A DNA stretch of 60,225 bases from a virus: positions 1-60,225 of IMG/VR virus record IMGVR_UViG_3300043331_001563; one strand, written 5' to 3'. Every line of letters starts with the position of its first letter. The first letter of the stretch is position 1. This document shows positions 7,668 through 15,362 of the stretch, piece after piece. A program made the translations under genes and the position numbers. The notes under the pieces were generated by a model, which saw only the letters and a program-made list of their open reading frames with translations, made no database searches and was not told the origin of the DNA.

Positions 7668-8060
7668 ATGTGCGACTATAGCCTGCAGGCGATCTCGTCA
7701 CGACCGGCTGTCGTCGGCGAAAAGCTGGTGACGCATAACTTTGGTTATGGTACGACCGGGTTCACACCGGCTGGCGAAGCTCCCAAGGAAGCGGTGTGCT
7801 TGCTTCCTGGCACGGAGCTGGCGTTCGAGCAAAACGCCAAGGTGCTTGGCAGCGAATTGCCGGTGAACACTGGCCGGTTTCGGCAGGTCAACCGCGATAC
7901 GCAGTTCTCGCACCACGATGCTATTGAGTTCAGCGACGGTCAGACCCGGTTGCTGACACACCTTGACCCTGGCCAGACGGTGACTGTGCTACAATTGCCT
8001 GCGGCGCCAAGGACGGACGCAGAGCGGGAAGAGCAGCGGCGCGTCGCGTACGCCGGTTGA
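7668..8060 (+). CDS. Conserved hypothetical protein (MCDYSL family-like, 130 aa)
   Basis: Starts MCDYSLQAISSRPAVVGEKLVT and contains VCLLPGTELAFE, a pattern I associate with a conserved family of unknown function common in alphaproteobacterial genomes. Predicted mostly beta, without signal peptide. The stop overlaps the next TTG start by 4 nt. Presence here supports an alphaproteobacterial host. Confidence 0.65.
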   Translation: MCDYSLQAISSRPAVVGEKLVTHNFGYGTTGFTPAGEAPKEAVCLLPGTELAFEQNAKVLGSELPVNTGRFRQVNRDTQFSHHDAIEFSDGQTRLLTHLDPGQTVTVLQLPAAPRTDAEREEQRRVAYAG

Positions 8061-9598
8061 TTGGGTTAGGCGTGCTGGCCAGCCTGCATTCACATCATTG
8101 CTCGCATCGGTCGCGCCAATTCACGGCCGATGCACTTTCTAGGCGTGACCCGACAGGCACGACCAAGATCCGACAACGGTTTGAACGTGAGCTGGTGCGG
8201 CGCTTTGAGCGGCTGAAGCGACTGATTCGCGAGGCCATTGTTGACTTGGATGTGCTCGGGTTGAAGGAACAACCAACGCTGGCACAACAGCTCGGCACGG
8301 CACTGTTTACACAGGCATATCAGCAGCCGCAGCTGCGCGACGCGGTGCCTGCACTCGCGCGCGAGGCGTTCAAGTTCAACCGCTCGGGCCAGAAGGTTAC
8401 GGGCTTCATGAATTGGCTGTACGAGGCACAGGCGGATGGAATTCTCGGCGTTACGCTCGGAACACCGAATGCGCTGGCTTCGCAACAGGCGTGGTCGAAC
8501 GTGTATATCGATACGGCGTACCAGAAGGGTATTCGCGACGCGGCGCGCGAGATGGGCTCTGGTGGAGTGGACTTGCCATCGGGCTTCGTGTCCGGAGGCT
8601 TGAACCGGCCGGTGCACGCGGATCGTGTCGGGCTCATTTACACGCGGACGTACAATGAGCTGGAAGGCATTACCGATACGATGGCTTCGCAGATCAGCCG
8701 GGTACTGGCGCAAGGAATTGCGGAAGGTCGCGGCGTGCAAGACATTGCACGGCGACTTGCGAATCGCGTCGATAAGATCGGCATCGAGCGTGCACGCGTG
8801 CTTGCGCGCACGGAAGTGATTGCGGCGCACGCACAAGCGACCATCAATTCATACAAGGAAATGGAAATCGAGGGCGTTACGGTGCGGGCTGAGTGGGCGA
8901 CCGCAGGCGACGATGCGGTGTGCCCGCAGTGTGAAGACCTAGAAGGGCAGGTGTTTACGATAGAGCAGGCGGAAGGCATGATTCCGCTGCACCCGAACTG
9001 TCGCTGCGCGTTTTTGCCGGTGATCGAGGATGCGCCTGTGCGCGACGCGCGCGATGCGGGCTGGGAGGAGCAGCCGCGCGTACCAGCGGGTTCTCCGGAA
9101 GGTGGGCAGTGGGCGAGCAGAGAGGGCGGCGTTGGAAGTGGAGGCGGTGAACGCAGCGTGCCGCTCGACGCGGCGTCAACAGCAGCCGCACAAGAGCTGG
9201 GACTGGGCACCGGTTATCGCGGCACGGATGCGCCCGCGCGCATGCAGTCGATGGCGGTAGACAACCCGTTGCCTAAGACCGATGTATTATCGTATGACCA
9301 AGTGCAAGAGATGCCGACATCGCTGCTGTCGCTGCCGGGTACGATGCGCGAAGTGCCAATCGATTCGCTCGAATCAGTGCAAGATTACGTGTTTCCGCAG
9401 CGGGTGGCGCAGTATAATGACCCGAAATCGTTCGGACTGGTGCGTTACCCGGTACTGACGGCGACCGTCAATGGCAAGAATGTGATCCTCGATGGGACAC
9501 ATCGCGCCGTGGCTGACAAGCTGAAGGGTAGCAAGACCATCGAGACTAAGCACATCGGCAGTTATTCAGTTCAGGGTAACATATGGACGGCAGTGTGA
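8057..9598 (+). CDS. Head morphogenesis protein (SPP1 gp7/Mu F-like) with C-terminal ParB-like domain
   Basis: Residues ~60-330 match the minor head protein family: a helical region, then ARVLARTEVIAAHAQATINSY and a zinc-type CPQCEDLEGQVFT...HPNCRC motif that marks the conserved C-terminal end of the gp7/MuF domain. A linker (RVPAGSPEGGQW) typical of MuF-toxin fusions joins it to a C-terminal domain with VPIDSLESVQ and ILDGTHRAVADKLKG, the ParB/sulfiredoxin-fold pattern. The domain may be injected with the DNA. Start is TTG 8057; GTG 8072 is an alternative. Confidence 0.82.
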   Translation: MIGLGVLASLHSHHCSHRSRQFTADALSRRDPTGTTKIRQRFERELVRRFERLKRLIREAIVDLDVLGLKEQPTLAQQLGTALFTQAYQQPQLRDAVPALAREAFKFNRSGQKVTGFMNWLYEAQADGILGVTLGTPNALASQQAWSNVYIDTAYQKGIRDAAREMGSGGVDLPSGFVSGGLNRPVHADRVGLIYTRTYNELEGITDTMASQISRVLAQGIAEGRGVQDIARRLANRVDKIGIERARVLARTEVIAAHAQATINSYKEMEIEGVTVRAEWATAGDDAVCPQCEDLEGQVFTIEQAEGMIPLHPNCRCAFLPVIEDAPVRDARDAGWEEQPRVPAGSPEGGQWASREGGVGSGGGERSVPLDAASTAAAQELGLGTGYRGTDAPARMQSMAVDNPLPKTDVLSYDQVQEMPTSLLSLPGTMREVPIDSLESVQDYVFPQRVAQYNDPKSFGLVRYPVLTATVNGKNVILDGTHRAVADKLKGSKTIETKHIGSYSVQGNIWTAV

Positions 9599-10065
9599 TG
9601 CGCTGGTGGGAGCGAAAGCACGATTATGGGTTCCTGGTCGTACTGGTCTTAGTACTGCTGTTGCTGATTTGTACGGCCAGCAAGCTGCTTGCTGACACGT
9701 ATCGCATCACGCATGACGAGGGCGGTATTCTGACCGATTACGTCGACCGCTTTCACCAGCTGTCGTTGAGCGGGAAGACGGTCATCATTGATGGGCATTG
9801 CTTCTCGGCTTGCACGGTCGTGTTGATGCTGCCTCCAGGAAGGCGCTGCGCAACGCCGCAGGCGCGGCTTCACTTTCACTCCGCATACGTCTCTTACCCG
9901 TGGATGCCGTGGGTGCGGTTCACCGATGTGCAGATGACCCAGTACATGCAACAGTTTTATCCGGGCTCGGTGCGCAAGTGGATCAACCAGCGCGGCGGGT
10001 TGACGAATCGTTACATCACGTTGGCGCCAAACGAGATTTACAAGCACGTGAGGCCATGCCGATGA
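9583..10065 (+). CDS. Membrane-anchored ClpP/S49-like serine protease domain protein
   Basis: A short N-terminus, one transmembrane segment (about residues 11-32, LVVLVLVLLLLICTA), then a domain with IDGHCFSACTVVLMLP, where Ser in the CFSAC motif corresponds to the nucleophile of ClpP/crotonase-fold peptidases, and a downstream FHSAY His. At 160 aa it is shorter than ClpP or SppA. AGGG lies 6 nt before ATG 9583, and the end overlaps the next gene. Activity is uncertain. Confidence 0.6.
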   Translation: MDGSVMRWWERKHDYGFLVVLVLVLLLLICTASKLLADTYRITHDEGGILTDYVDRFHQLSLSGKTVIIDGHCFSACTVVLMLPPGRRCATPQARLHFHSAYVSYPWMPWVRFTDVQMTQYMQQFYPGSVRKWINQRGGLTNRYITLAPNEIYKHVRPCR

Positions 10066-10244
10066 CCGAAGCAATCATCAGAGACGGTTCGATTCAGGCA
10101 GCGCGCAACGGCAACAAGGTCTACATTGTCATGACCGCGTCGGATGAGTACAATGCCATGATGATCTACGACACGATAGCGATGGCTATCGACGGTGGAG
10201 GCGATATTTCAATTTCGCTGGCTGGAAAGAAGGAAGCCAGATAG
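10062..10244 (+). CDS. Hypothetical protein (60 aa)
   Basis: ATG 10062 overlaps the previous stop (ATGA) and has GAGG 8 nt upstream; ATG 10056 is a poorer choice. Short alternating hydrophobic stretches (KVYIVMTASDEY, GGDISISL) suggest a small alpha/beta fold. Ends directly before the next ATG. Unrecognised. Confidence 0.55.
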   Translation: MTEAIIRDGSIQAARNGNKVYIVMTASDEYNAMMIYDTIAMAIDGGGDISISLAGKKEAR

Positions 10245-10775
10245 ATGCGCATTTACGTGTTTTTAGGACAGGGCGGGCGCGCGTGGTCGGGCGGCATGGT
10301 GTCGCTTGCGCGTTGGCTCGAGCAGGGCTTTCCGCAGGCGAAGGTTAAGATCTGCGAGTGGCACACATGGCAGCAGGTTGCGCGCGAGATCCAGGGTGTT
10401 TCTGCGCTGGAGCCGGTCGTACTGATCGGGTTTTCACTGGGCGGTAATGCCGTGGTTTGGATTGCGCGCTCGTTGCGCAACACGACGCGCATCGTTCAAC
10501 TGTTGGTGGCTTACGACCCAACAGTTCATTCTGATCTGAACACCGGATTTGGTGGACCAATCGAGAGCAACGTGCGCAAGGCGATCTGCTTTTTCAACGA
10601 TGGCTGGGACATGTTCGGCATGGGTAAGTTGACTGGCAAAGTGGAGAACGTGCGGGCTGCGGGCGGCATGTTCCAGCATCTTCGTATTCAACACATGCAG
10701 GTCTTGCACGACCGGGTGTGGCGAGAGATAAAGGCGGTGTGGGATGAATACGCAGCAAGTTCTCGCCGGACTTGA
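10245..10775 (+). CDS. Alpha/beta-hydrolase-like protein (176 aa)
   Basis: The nucleophile-elbow motif G-F-S-L-G-G (VVLIGFSLGGNAVVWIARSL) lies near residue 65, preceded by the first strand (YVFLGQGGRAWSGGM). A late His (HLRIQHMQVLHD) could complete the triad. The protein is short for the fold, closest to small lipase/thioesterase-like hydrolases. It opens the 5 kb cassette of transferases, and its last 32 nt overlap the next gene. Substrate unknown. Confidence 0.65.
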   Translation: MRIYVFLGQGGRAWSGGMVSLARWLEQGFPQAKVKICEWHTWQQVAREIQGVSALEPVVLIGFSLGGNAVVWIARSLRNTTRIVQLLVAYDPTVHSDLNTGFGGPIESNVRKAICFFNDGWDMFGMGKLTGKVENVRAAGGMFQHLRIQHMQVLHDRVWREIKAVWDEYAASSRRT

Positions 10776-11418
10776 AGACAGGTGGGACTGGAAGCAATTT
10801 GCTGGTAGCGAGCAAGTGCTGCGTTATGGACGGCGTGAACTGTCGGCGCTCGACATGGCCATCAATTATGTGCCTGAACATAATGTCGTGGTGCAGGCGG
10901 GCGGCAATCTTGGTATCTTCCCGAAGTTTTTGTCTTATCATTTCAAGGCCGTCTACACGTTCGAACCCGATCCAGATCTATTTCTGAAGATGACTCACAA
11001 CGCACCGGAGCATAACATCTTTCGTATGCAGGCGGCGCTCGGCTGTGACCATCGACTGGTGGCAGTGTCGCGCGTGCGTCGGTATGGCAACCCGAAGCTG
11101 GGCAACCATGAGGGCTTGACTTACATTGACCACGAGGCGGACGGTTTGATTCCGATGATGACGGTTGACGACCTGCGGCTGCAGACGTGCGATTTGATTT
11201 ATTTCGACATCGAGGGTTACGAGCTGTTTGCGCTGATCGGCGCGGCAAAGACGATAGCGCATTGTCGGCCGGTAGTCGTGTGCGAGATCAATCAGGGCAT
11301 CGAGCAGTACGGGCACGACCGGGGTGACGTTGAACACTATATGGAGACACACAACTATCGCTGGGAGGCGGCATTGAATAAGAATGACAACGTGTTCTTG
11401 CCGGTAGAGAGAAAATGA
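10744..11418 (+). CDS. FkbM-family methyltransferase
   Basis: A 224-residue class I SAM methyltransferase: VVVQAGGNLGIFPKFLSY is the SAM-binding loop, VYTFEPDPDLF the acidic end of strand 2, and MTVDDLRLQTCDLIYFDIEGYELFAL the conserved FkbM core (D-x-E-G-x-E). FkbM enzymes O-methylate sugars or small molecules. Located among glycosyltransferase genes, it could methylate a glycan placed on the virion or host surface. Confidence 0.82.
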   Translation: MNTQQVLAGLEDRWDWKQFAGSEQVLRYGRRELSALDMAINYVPEHNVVVQAGGNLGIFPKFLSYHFKAVYTFEPDPDLFLKMTHNAPEHNIFRMQAALGCDHRLVAVSRVRRYGNPKLGNHEGLTYIDHEADGLIPMMTVDDLRLQTCDLIYFDIEGYELFALIGAAKTIAHCRPVVVCEINQGIEQYGHDRGDVEHYMETHNYRWEAALNKNDNVFLPVERK

Positions 11419-12122
11419 GTGGGCCAACGGCGAGTGACTACCAGAACGCGTTTGAGCAGGAACGCGTAAATGAATATCCGGTGATGGACGAGCTGGAAGA
11501 GGCGTACGGTTATACGCTTGACCGGGTGCGGCTCGAGCGGGCAGCAAGCGTGCTGGCGTGTCCGGTGAAGGTCAATCCGCCCAATTGGCAGCATGGCCGG
11601 TTGTTGTACGCAGTGGCGCGGCAGTTGTTCGAATTCAAACGTGACAGCTATTTTTTCCTTGACGTCGGTACGGCGAAGGGCTTTTCAGCACTGTGCATGC
11701 AGTGGGCGATTAATGACGCGGGCGTTAACGCGAAGGTCGTATCGGTGGATGTGATCGACCCGACGACCGTGGTAAAGCGCAACACGATTTCCGACTTGTT
11801 CGGCCCACGCGACTTGTGGCAGATTCTTGCGCCGTGGCCAGAGGCGAAGGCAATCGAATTTGTGCAGAGCACAGGGGTTGGTTATATTCTTGGCTGTACG
11901 CATCGCATCAACTTTGCCTTCCTGGACGGCAAGCATCGTTACGATGACGTGGCAATGGAAGCACAATTGCTGATAAAGCGACAGGAACAGGGTGATCACA
12001 TCGTGTTCGATGACCTGCAGATACCAGGAGTGGAAAAGGCGGTCGACAAGCTGCGCGGCTATGACGTGCACAAGGTGACAATAAAGCCGGAACGTCGTTA
12101 TGCAATTGCAGTCAAGCGATGA
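11415..12122 (+). CDS. Class I SAM-dependent methyltransferase (CmcI/Methyltransf_24-like)
   Basis: 235 residues. FFLDVGTAKGFSALCM (about 77-92) is the SAM loop, VVSVDVID the next strand, and INFAFLDGKHRYDDVAMEAQLL followed by GDHIVFDDLQIPGVEKAVDKL matches the Methyltransf_24/CmcI pattern. Overlaps the FkbM gene by 4 nt (ATGA). Probably acts on the same unknown sugar or lipid-linked substrate. Confidence 0.78.
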   Translation: MSGPTASDYQNAFEQERVNEYPVMDELEEAYGYTLDRVRLERAASVLACPVKVNPPNWQHGRLLYAVARQLFEFKRDSYFFLDVGTAKGFSALCMQWAINDAGVNAKVVSVDVIDPTTVVKRNTISDLFGPRDLWQILAPWPEAKAIEFVQSTGVGYILGCTHRINFAFLDGKHRYDDVAMEAQLLIKRQEQGDHIVFDDLQIPGVEKAVDKLRGYDVHKVTIKPERRYAIAVKR

Positions 12123-12201
12123 TCGCGTGGTACAGACCGTGCAATTGCACGTTAACTACGTGCAATTGCTGGACGACGCAAGGTCCGACAACGACGAGTA
12201 A
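12100..12201 (+). CDS. Possible 33-aa ORF bridging two methyltransferases
   Basis: ATG 12100 lies inside the previous gene in another frame and the stop is 5 nt before the next GTG. The translation has VQ-rich amphipathic character (VVQTVQLHVNYVQLL). The DNA holds three copies of the 8 bp palindrome GCAATTGC or close forms. Could be a coupling peptide or chance. Confidence 0.3.
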   Translation: MQLQSSDDRVVQTVQLHVNYVQLLDDARSDNDE

Positions 12202-12206
12202 TTACA

Positions 12207-12845
12207 GTGGGAATTCTTGCGGAGCCGTTACAGTTTATTCGAGACCTGAACCTTCCGCGCGGGTTCAGCGTGTGCGAACTGGGCGATCAGTGGATTACGT
12301 GCGAAGGCGGGCATCGCTTAGCGCGCGACTTCTACGTGAAGGATCTTGGCTGCAGCAAATACGTATCAATCGATGGCAACGGGCGAGGGACCGTTATCGC
12401 CGATCTGAATATTCCGCTCCCGAAACAGGGATTCGAGGACTGCGACTTCGACCTTGTTACTGATTTTGGAACGGGTGAACATGTGTTTAACCAGCAACAG
12501 GTCTGGCACACGTTGCATGACTTAACGAAGGTTGATGGTTACATTGTGTTTGACCGGCCTAGCGATGGCTACGAGGGGCATTGTTTTTTCTTGATGCAAT
12601 GGAATGTGGTCTCAGCGCTGGCTCACGCTAATTATTATGAAGTCGTGCGGCTCGAGGAGTGCGCAACGATTCGAGGCATTTTGCTGCGTGGGGTCCTACG
12701 TAAGCGGATTGCGCGCAAATTTATCGTGCCGCAGCAGGGGCGATATTACAAGGATTTGGTAATTGACAAGAAGTCACGACGGCGCGGGGCCGAATACAAA
12801 TCGCAGGAATTGCGAGCGGCGGGAGTAGTAGGAAAGCGAAAATGA
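12207..12845 (+). CDS. Methyltransferase-like protein (212 aa)
   Basis: FSVCELGDQWITCEGG resembles a SAM-binding motif I, and CDFDLVTDFGTGEHVFNQQQVW resembles the motif II/III region of small class I methyltransferases that act in sugar modification clusters. The C-terminus is highly basic. GTG start with only a weak purine stretch upstream; translation may depend on coupling. Overlaps the next start by 4 nt. Confidence 0.6.
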   Translation: MGILAEPLQFIRDLNLPRGFSVCELGDQWITCEGGHRLARDFYVKDLGCSKYVSIDGNGRGTVIADLNIPLPKQGFEDCDFDLVTDFGTGEHVFNQQQVWHTLHDLTKVDGYIVFDRPSDGYEGHCFFLMQWNVVSALAHANYYEVVRLEECATIRGILLRGVLRKRIARKFIVPQQGRYYKDLVIDKKSRRRGAEYKSQELRAAGVVGKRK

Positions 12846-13501
12846 CCCTAACTGTTGTTTGCGTCTTTGTTCAGGGCAACGTGCCGTACACAATGGAATA
12901 TGTTGAGCGGCTGTACTCGATGACGCGGCGGCACATTTCAAGGGCGCACAAGTTTGTGTGCCTGACTGACCAGCCCAGTAATGTGCCCAAGGGCGTATGG
13001 GGAATTGACGTCAAGACGCCTCCGGGTTGCTTTGGCTGGTGGGCCAAGGTCAGCATATTCGATCCGGAGCTGCCGTTTGAGGACCGGGTGCTGTACCTGG
13101 ATCTCGACACGCTGATCGTAAAGCCGCTCGACCCGATAATTGATTATGCAGCTTCGTTCGCCCTTATACCAACGGCGGGCACGTTTGAGGGACGGAATGG
13201 CCTCCACGTAGTTAAGCGCTATAATAGTAGCTGTATGGTATTCGACGCGCGCTCCTGGCAAGCTCGGAGGCTATGGGAGCACTGGTCGCCAAAAGTGGCC
13301 AAGCGACTGTGGGGCGACCAGGATTACATTGGGGAAGAGCTGCCGAACGAGTCCCGGATGCCGTTGTCCTGGTTTCCGCGGCTGTCGGAAATTTTTCGGT
13401 CGCGCAACTTCCCACACGATGCAAAGGTCGTGTTATGTAAGAAGCCGAAGAATCATATTGCAGCGGCTCAGTGGCCATGGTTCAAGGACCTGTGGCGATG
13501 A
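12842..13501 (+). CDS. Glycosyltransferase (GT8-like, GT-A fold)
   Basis: 219 residues beginning with a Rossmann-like strand (LTVVCVFVQGN). The D-x-D metal/nucleotide-sugar motif is in RVLYLDLDTLIVKPLD, followed by the acceptor-side NSSCMVFDARSW and WGDQDYIGEEL, typical of glycogenin-like/GT8 enzymes. It would transfer a sugar from a nucleotide donor. Acceptor unknown; a capsid or tail protein or host envelope are possibilities. Confidence 0.75.
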   Translation: MTLTVVCVFVQGNVPYTMEYVERLYSMTRRHISRAHKFVCLTDQPSNVPKGVWGIDVKTPPGCFGWWAKVSIFDPELPFEDRVLYLDLDTLIVKPLDPIIDYAASFALIPTAGTFEGRNGLHVVKRYNSSCMVFDARSWQARRLWEHWSPKVAKRLWGDQDYIGEELPNESRMPLSWFPRLSEIFRSRNFPHDAKVVLCKKPKNHIAAAQWPWFKDLWR

Positions 13502-13701
13502 CGGCATGGTCAATGCTCCACCGCGATAGTCAGTCTCGTAAGGATGAATGCCCGTCGCGCATTGGTTGCGTGCTACATGCAGCGGGCGACGGAAATTACG
13601 TATGCCGTACTTGCGCTACGGCGTGGTTCGTAACGGACAACGGGCATTGGTTCTCAGGCGACTGGCACGGCGACTTTCCGTGGCGAGAGAAGGAGGCATG
13701 A
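13498..13701 (+). CDS. Small cysteine/tryptophan-rich protein (67 aa)
   Basis: ATG 13498 overlaps the previous stop. Four Cys (CPSRIGC...CRTC) could hold a zinc ion; the C-terminus is Trp/Gly-rich (FVTDNGHWFSGDWHGDFPW). It ends exactly where the next gene starts. No family recognised. Confidence 0.5.
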   Translation: MTAWSMLHRDSQSRKDECPSRIGCVLHAAGDGNYVCRTCATAWFVTDNGHWFSGDWHGDFPWREKEA

Positions 13702-14535
13702 ATGGGTGCTCCAGGTTGTGACGACGCTCCGGTTGTCGAGATAGAATTGAGTGACTATCCGCGACCAGTGACGCTAATAAACCCGTACTACGATAACCCG
13801 CGCTGGTTTGCGCAGCAGCTTTTTCACTGGCGTGCTTTGCCGGATGACCTGAAAGCGCAGCTGTCGATCATCGTCGTGGACGACGGGTCGCCCGACTTTC
13901 CGGCTGAGGACGTGGTGCGCGAGCGCGGTGCGACACTCGGGGTCCGTAGCTTTCGGCTGTTTCGCATCGAGGTCGACGTTCGGTGGAACTGGCTCGCTGC
14001 GCGCAACATCGCGGCGCATCATGCAGATGACGGCTGGCTGGCGCTGACTGATATTGATCACGTGGTACCAGGAGAGACGCTGCGGACGCTGGTGTTTGGT
14101 CGGTTCAACCCGGATCGCATTTACCGGTTCTCCCGGCGCGAGCATACCGGGCAAGCGATTCACCCGCACCCGAATTCTTGGTTTATGACGCGCCAGATGT
14201 ATTGGATGATCGGCGGCTATGACGAGGCATGTTCCGGGTATTACGGCACGGACGGCGACTATCGGCGGCGTTGTGCTGCGGCGGCTGCCATTCGCATTAT
14301 GGCCGACCAGCTCGTTCGTTACGAATATGTTGACGATTCGTCGACGACGCGCTATAAACGTAAGCAGCCGGAAGACAGGCGTGGGCGCGAAATCATGCGG
14401 GCGCGGAAGCGCGGGTGGAAACCGAAAACCCTGAGTTTTCCTTACCATGAGATACAGAAAGAGACGCTATGGCCATCGCTCGCAAGCGCGGTCGCCCCAA
14501 GTCAAGACGGAGCGAGCGCACCAGCAAATGGATAG
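13702..14535 (+). CDS. Family 2-like glycosyltransferase
   Basis: 277 residues with GT-A features: LSIIVVDDGSPDFP (nucleotide-binding DDGS), WLALTDIDHVVP (the D-x-D equivalent), WFMTRQMYWMIGGYDEACSGYYGTDGDYRRR (acceptor loop and catalytic acid region typical of GT2). It lies between two other glycosyltransferases. The last ~65 nt overlap a small frame in another phase. Confidence 0.78.
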   Translation: MGAPGCDDAPVVEIELSDYPRPVTLINPYYDNPRWFAQQLFHWRALPDDLKAQLSIIVVDDGSPDFPAEDVVRERGATLGVRSFRLFRIEVDVRWNWLAARNIAAHHADDGWLALTDIDHVVPGETLRTLVFGRFNPDRIYRFSRREHTGQAIHPHPNSWFMTRQMYWMIGGYDEACSGYYGTDGDYRRRCAAAAAIRIMADQLVRYEYVDDSSTTRYKRKQPEDRRGREIMRARKRGWKPKTLSFPYHEIQKETLWPSLASAVAPSQDGASAPANG

Positions 14536-14648
14536 CCTCGATAGCAGCGCGGGTCTTGCGCGACCCGAAGTCGGCGACGGTCAACGAAATCAAACAACTG
14601 GTAGCGTCGTGTTTAACCCAAGTGATCGACAGAAAATTGTCACAATAG
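14469..14648 (+). CDS. Small AT-hook-like basic protein (59 aa), overlaps both neighbours
   Basis: ATG 14469. The N-terminus has KRGRPKSRRS, an AT-hook-type minor-groove binding motif, followed by SIAARVLRDPKSATVNEIKQLVASCLTQ, a pattern I recall in small phage/alphaproteobacterial DNA-binding proteins. The gene overlaps the end of the preceding glycosyltransferase by 67 nt and the start of the following one, in a different frame. Confidence 0.55.
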   Translation: MAIARKRGRPKSRRSERTSKWIASIAARVLRDPKSATVNEIKQLVASCLTQVIDRKLSQ

Positions 14649-15358
14649 TCTGCTGGAAATGGCACCACCCGACCTACCGTTCGAAATATACGGCAGAGCA
14701 CGTCAACGTTCTGAAGTCGATGTTGTCTCGTAATTGCTCGCGACCGTATCGCCTGATTTGTATTACGGACGACCCGAAAGGGGTTGAGACAGATACCTTC
14801 CCTTTGTGGGAAGATTATGCTAAAATGCAGAACCCTAACGGGTTCAATTTCCCTTGCTGTTACCGGAGATTGAAGCTTTTTTCGACTGAGACTACCCGTG
14901 CGTTGGAAGTACCGGACGGAGAGCGGGTTCTGTCGATTGATTTGGACGTGGTGATTACGGGTGATATCGGCAAGCTTTTTGATCGCGGCGAAGATTTTGT
15001 CGGCTGGAAGGGAATGGGCTCATTCAATCCGGTCGTCTATAACGGCTCGCTGTTCATGTTTCGAGCTGGCCGTCTTGACTGGCTGTGGGATGAATTTGAC
15101 CCCGATACTTCCCCGATTGCAACTCGCAAGGCGCGGTTTTTCGGCTCCGACCAGGGCTGGTTGTCTTATCGGTTGGCAAGGTCGAACCCGGACCCTCCCG
15201 GCTGGGACAAGATCGACGGTGTCTATTCCTACTCGAGGGACGGACACATGAGGAACCTTCCGACGATGGCGCGTGTGGTCTTCTTTAACGGTAAAATGAA
15301 GCCGTGGGATAAGGCTGTCATGCAGCAATCGCGCTGGATTCAGCGGTATTGGAGATAA
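14609..15358 (+). CDS. Glycosyltransferase, GT-A fold (third in cassette)
   Basis: About 249 residues from GTG 14609; ATG 14528 would add 27 residues that have low-complexity character. IVTIVCWKW opens the fold, RVLSIDLDVVITGDIGKLF carries the D-x-D motif, and VYNGSLFMFRAG plus FFGSDQGWLSYRL match the acceptor and C-terminal regions of GT8-like enzymes. It resembles the protein at 12842 in layout, suggesting an old duplication. It ends 4 nt before the prohead protease start. Confidence 0.72.
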   Translation: MFNPSDRQKIVTIVCWKWHHPTYRSKYTAEHVNVLKSMLSRNCSRPYRLICITDDPKGVETDTFPLWEDYAKMQNPNGFNFPCCYRRLKLFSTETTRALEVPDGERVLSIDLDVVITGDIGKLFDRGEDFVGWKGMGSFNPVVYNGSLFMFRAGRLDWLWDEFDPDTSPIATRKARFFGSDQGWLSYRLARSNPDPPGWDKIDGVYSYSRDGHMRNLPTMARVVFFNGKMKPWDKAVMQQSRWIQRYWR

Positions 15359-15362
15359 GTAG

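Noticed and set aside
12119-12463. Frame of 114 codons between two methyltransferase genes
   Set aside because: Arg-rich, frame-shifted copy of the 12207 gene; the methyltransferase-like frame has motifs and the other does not.
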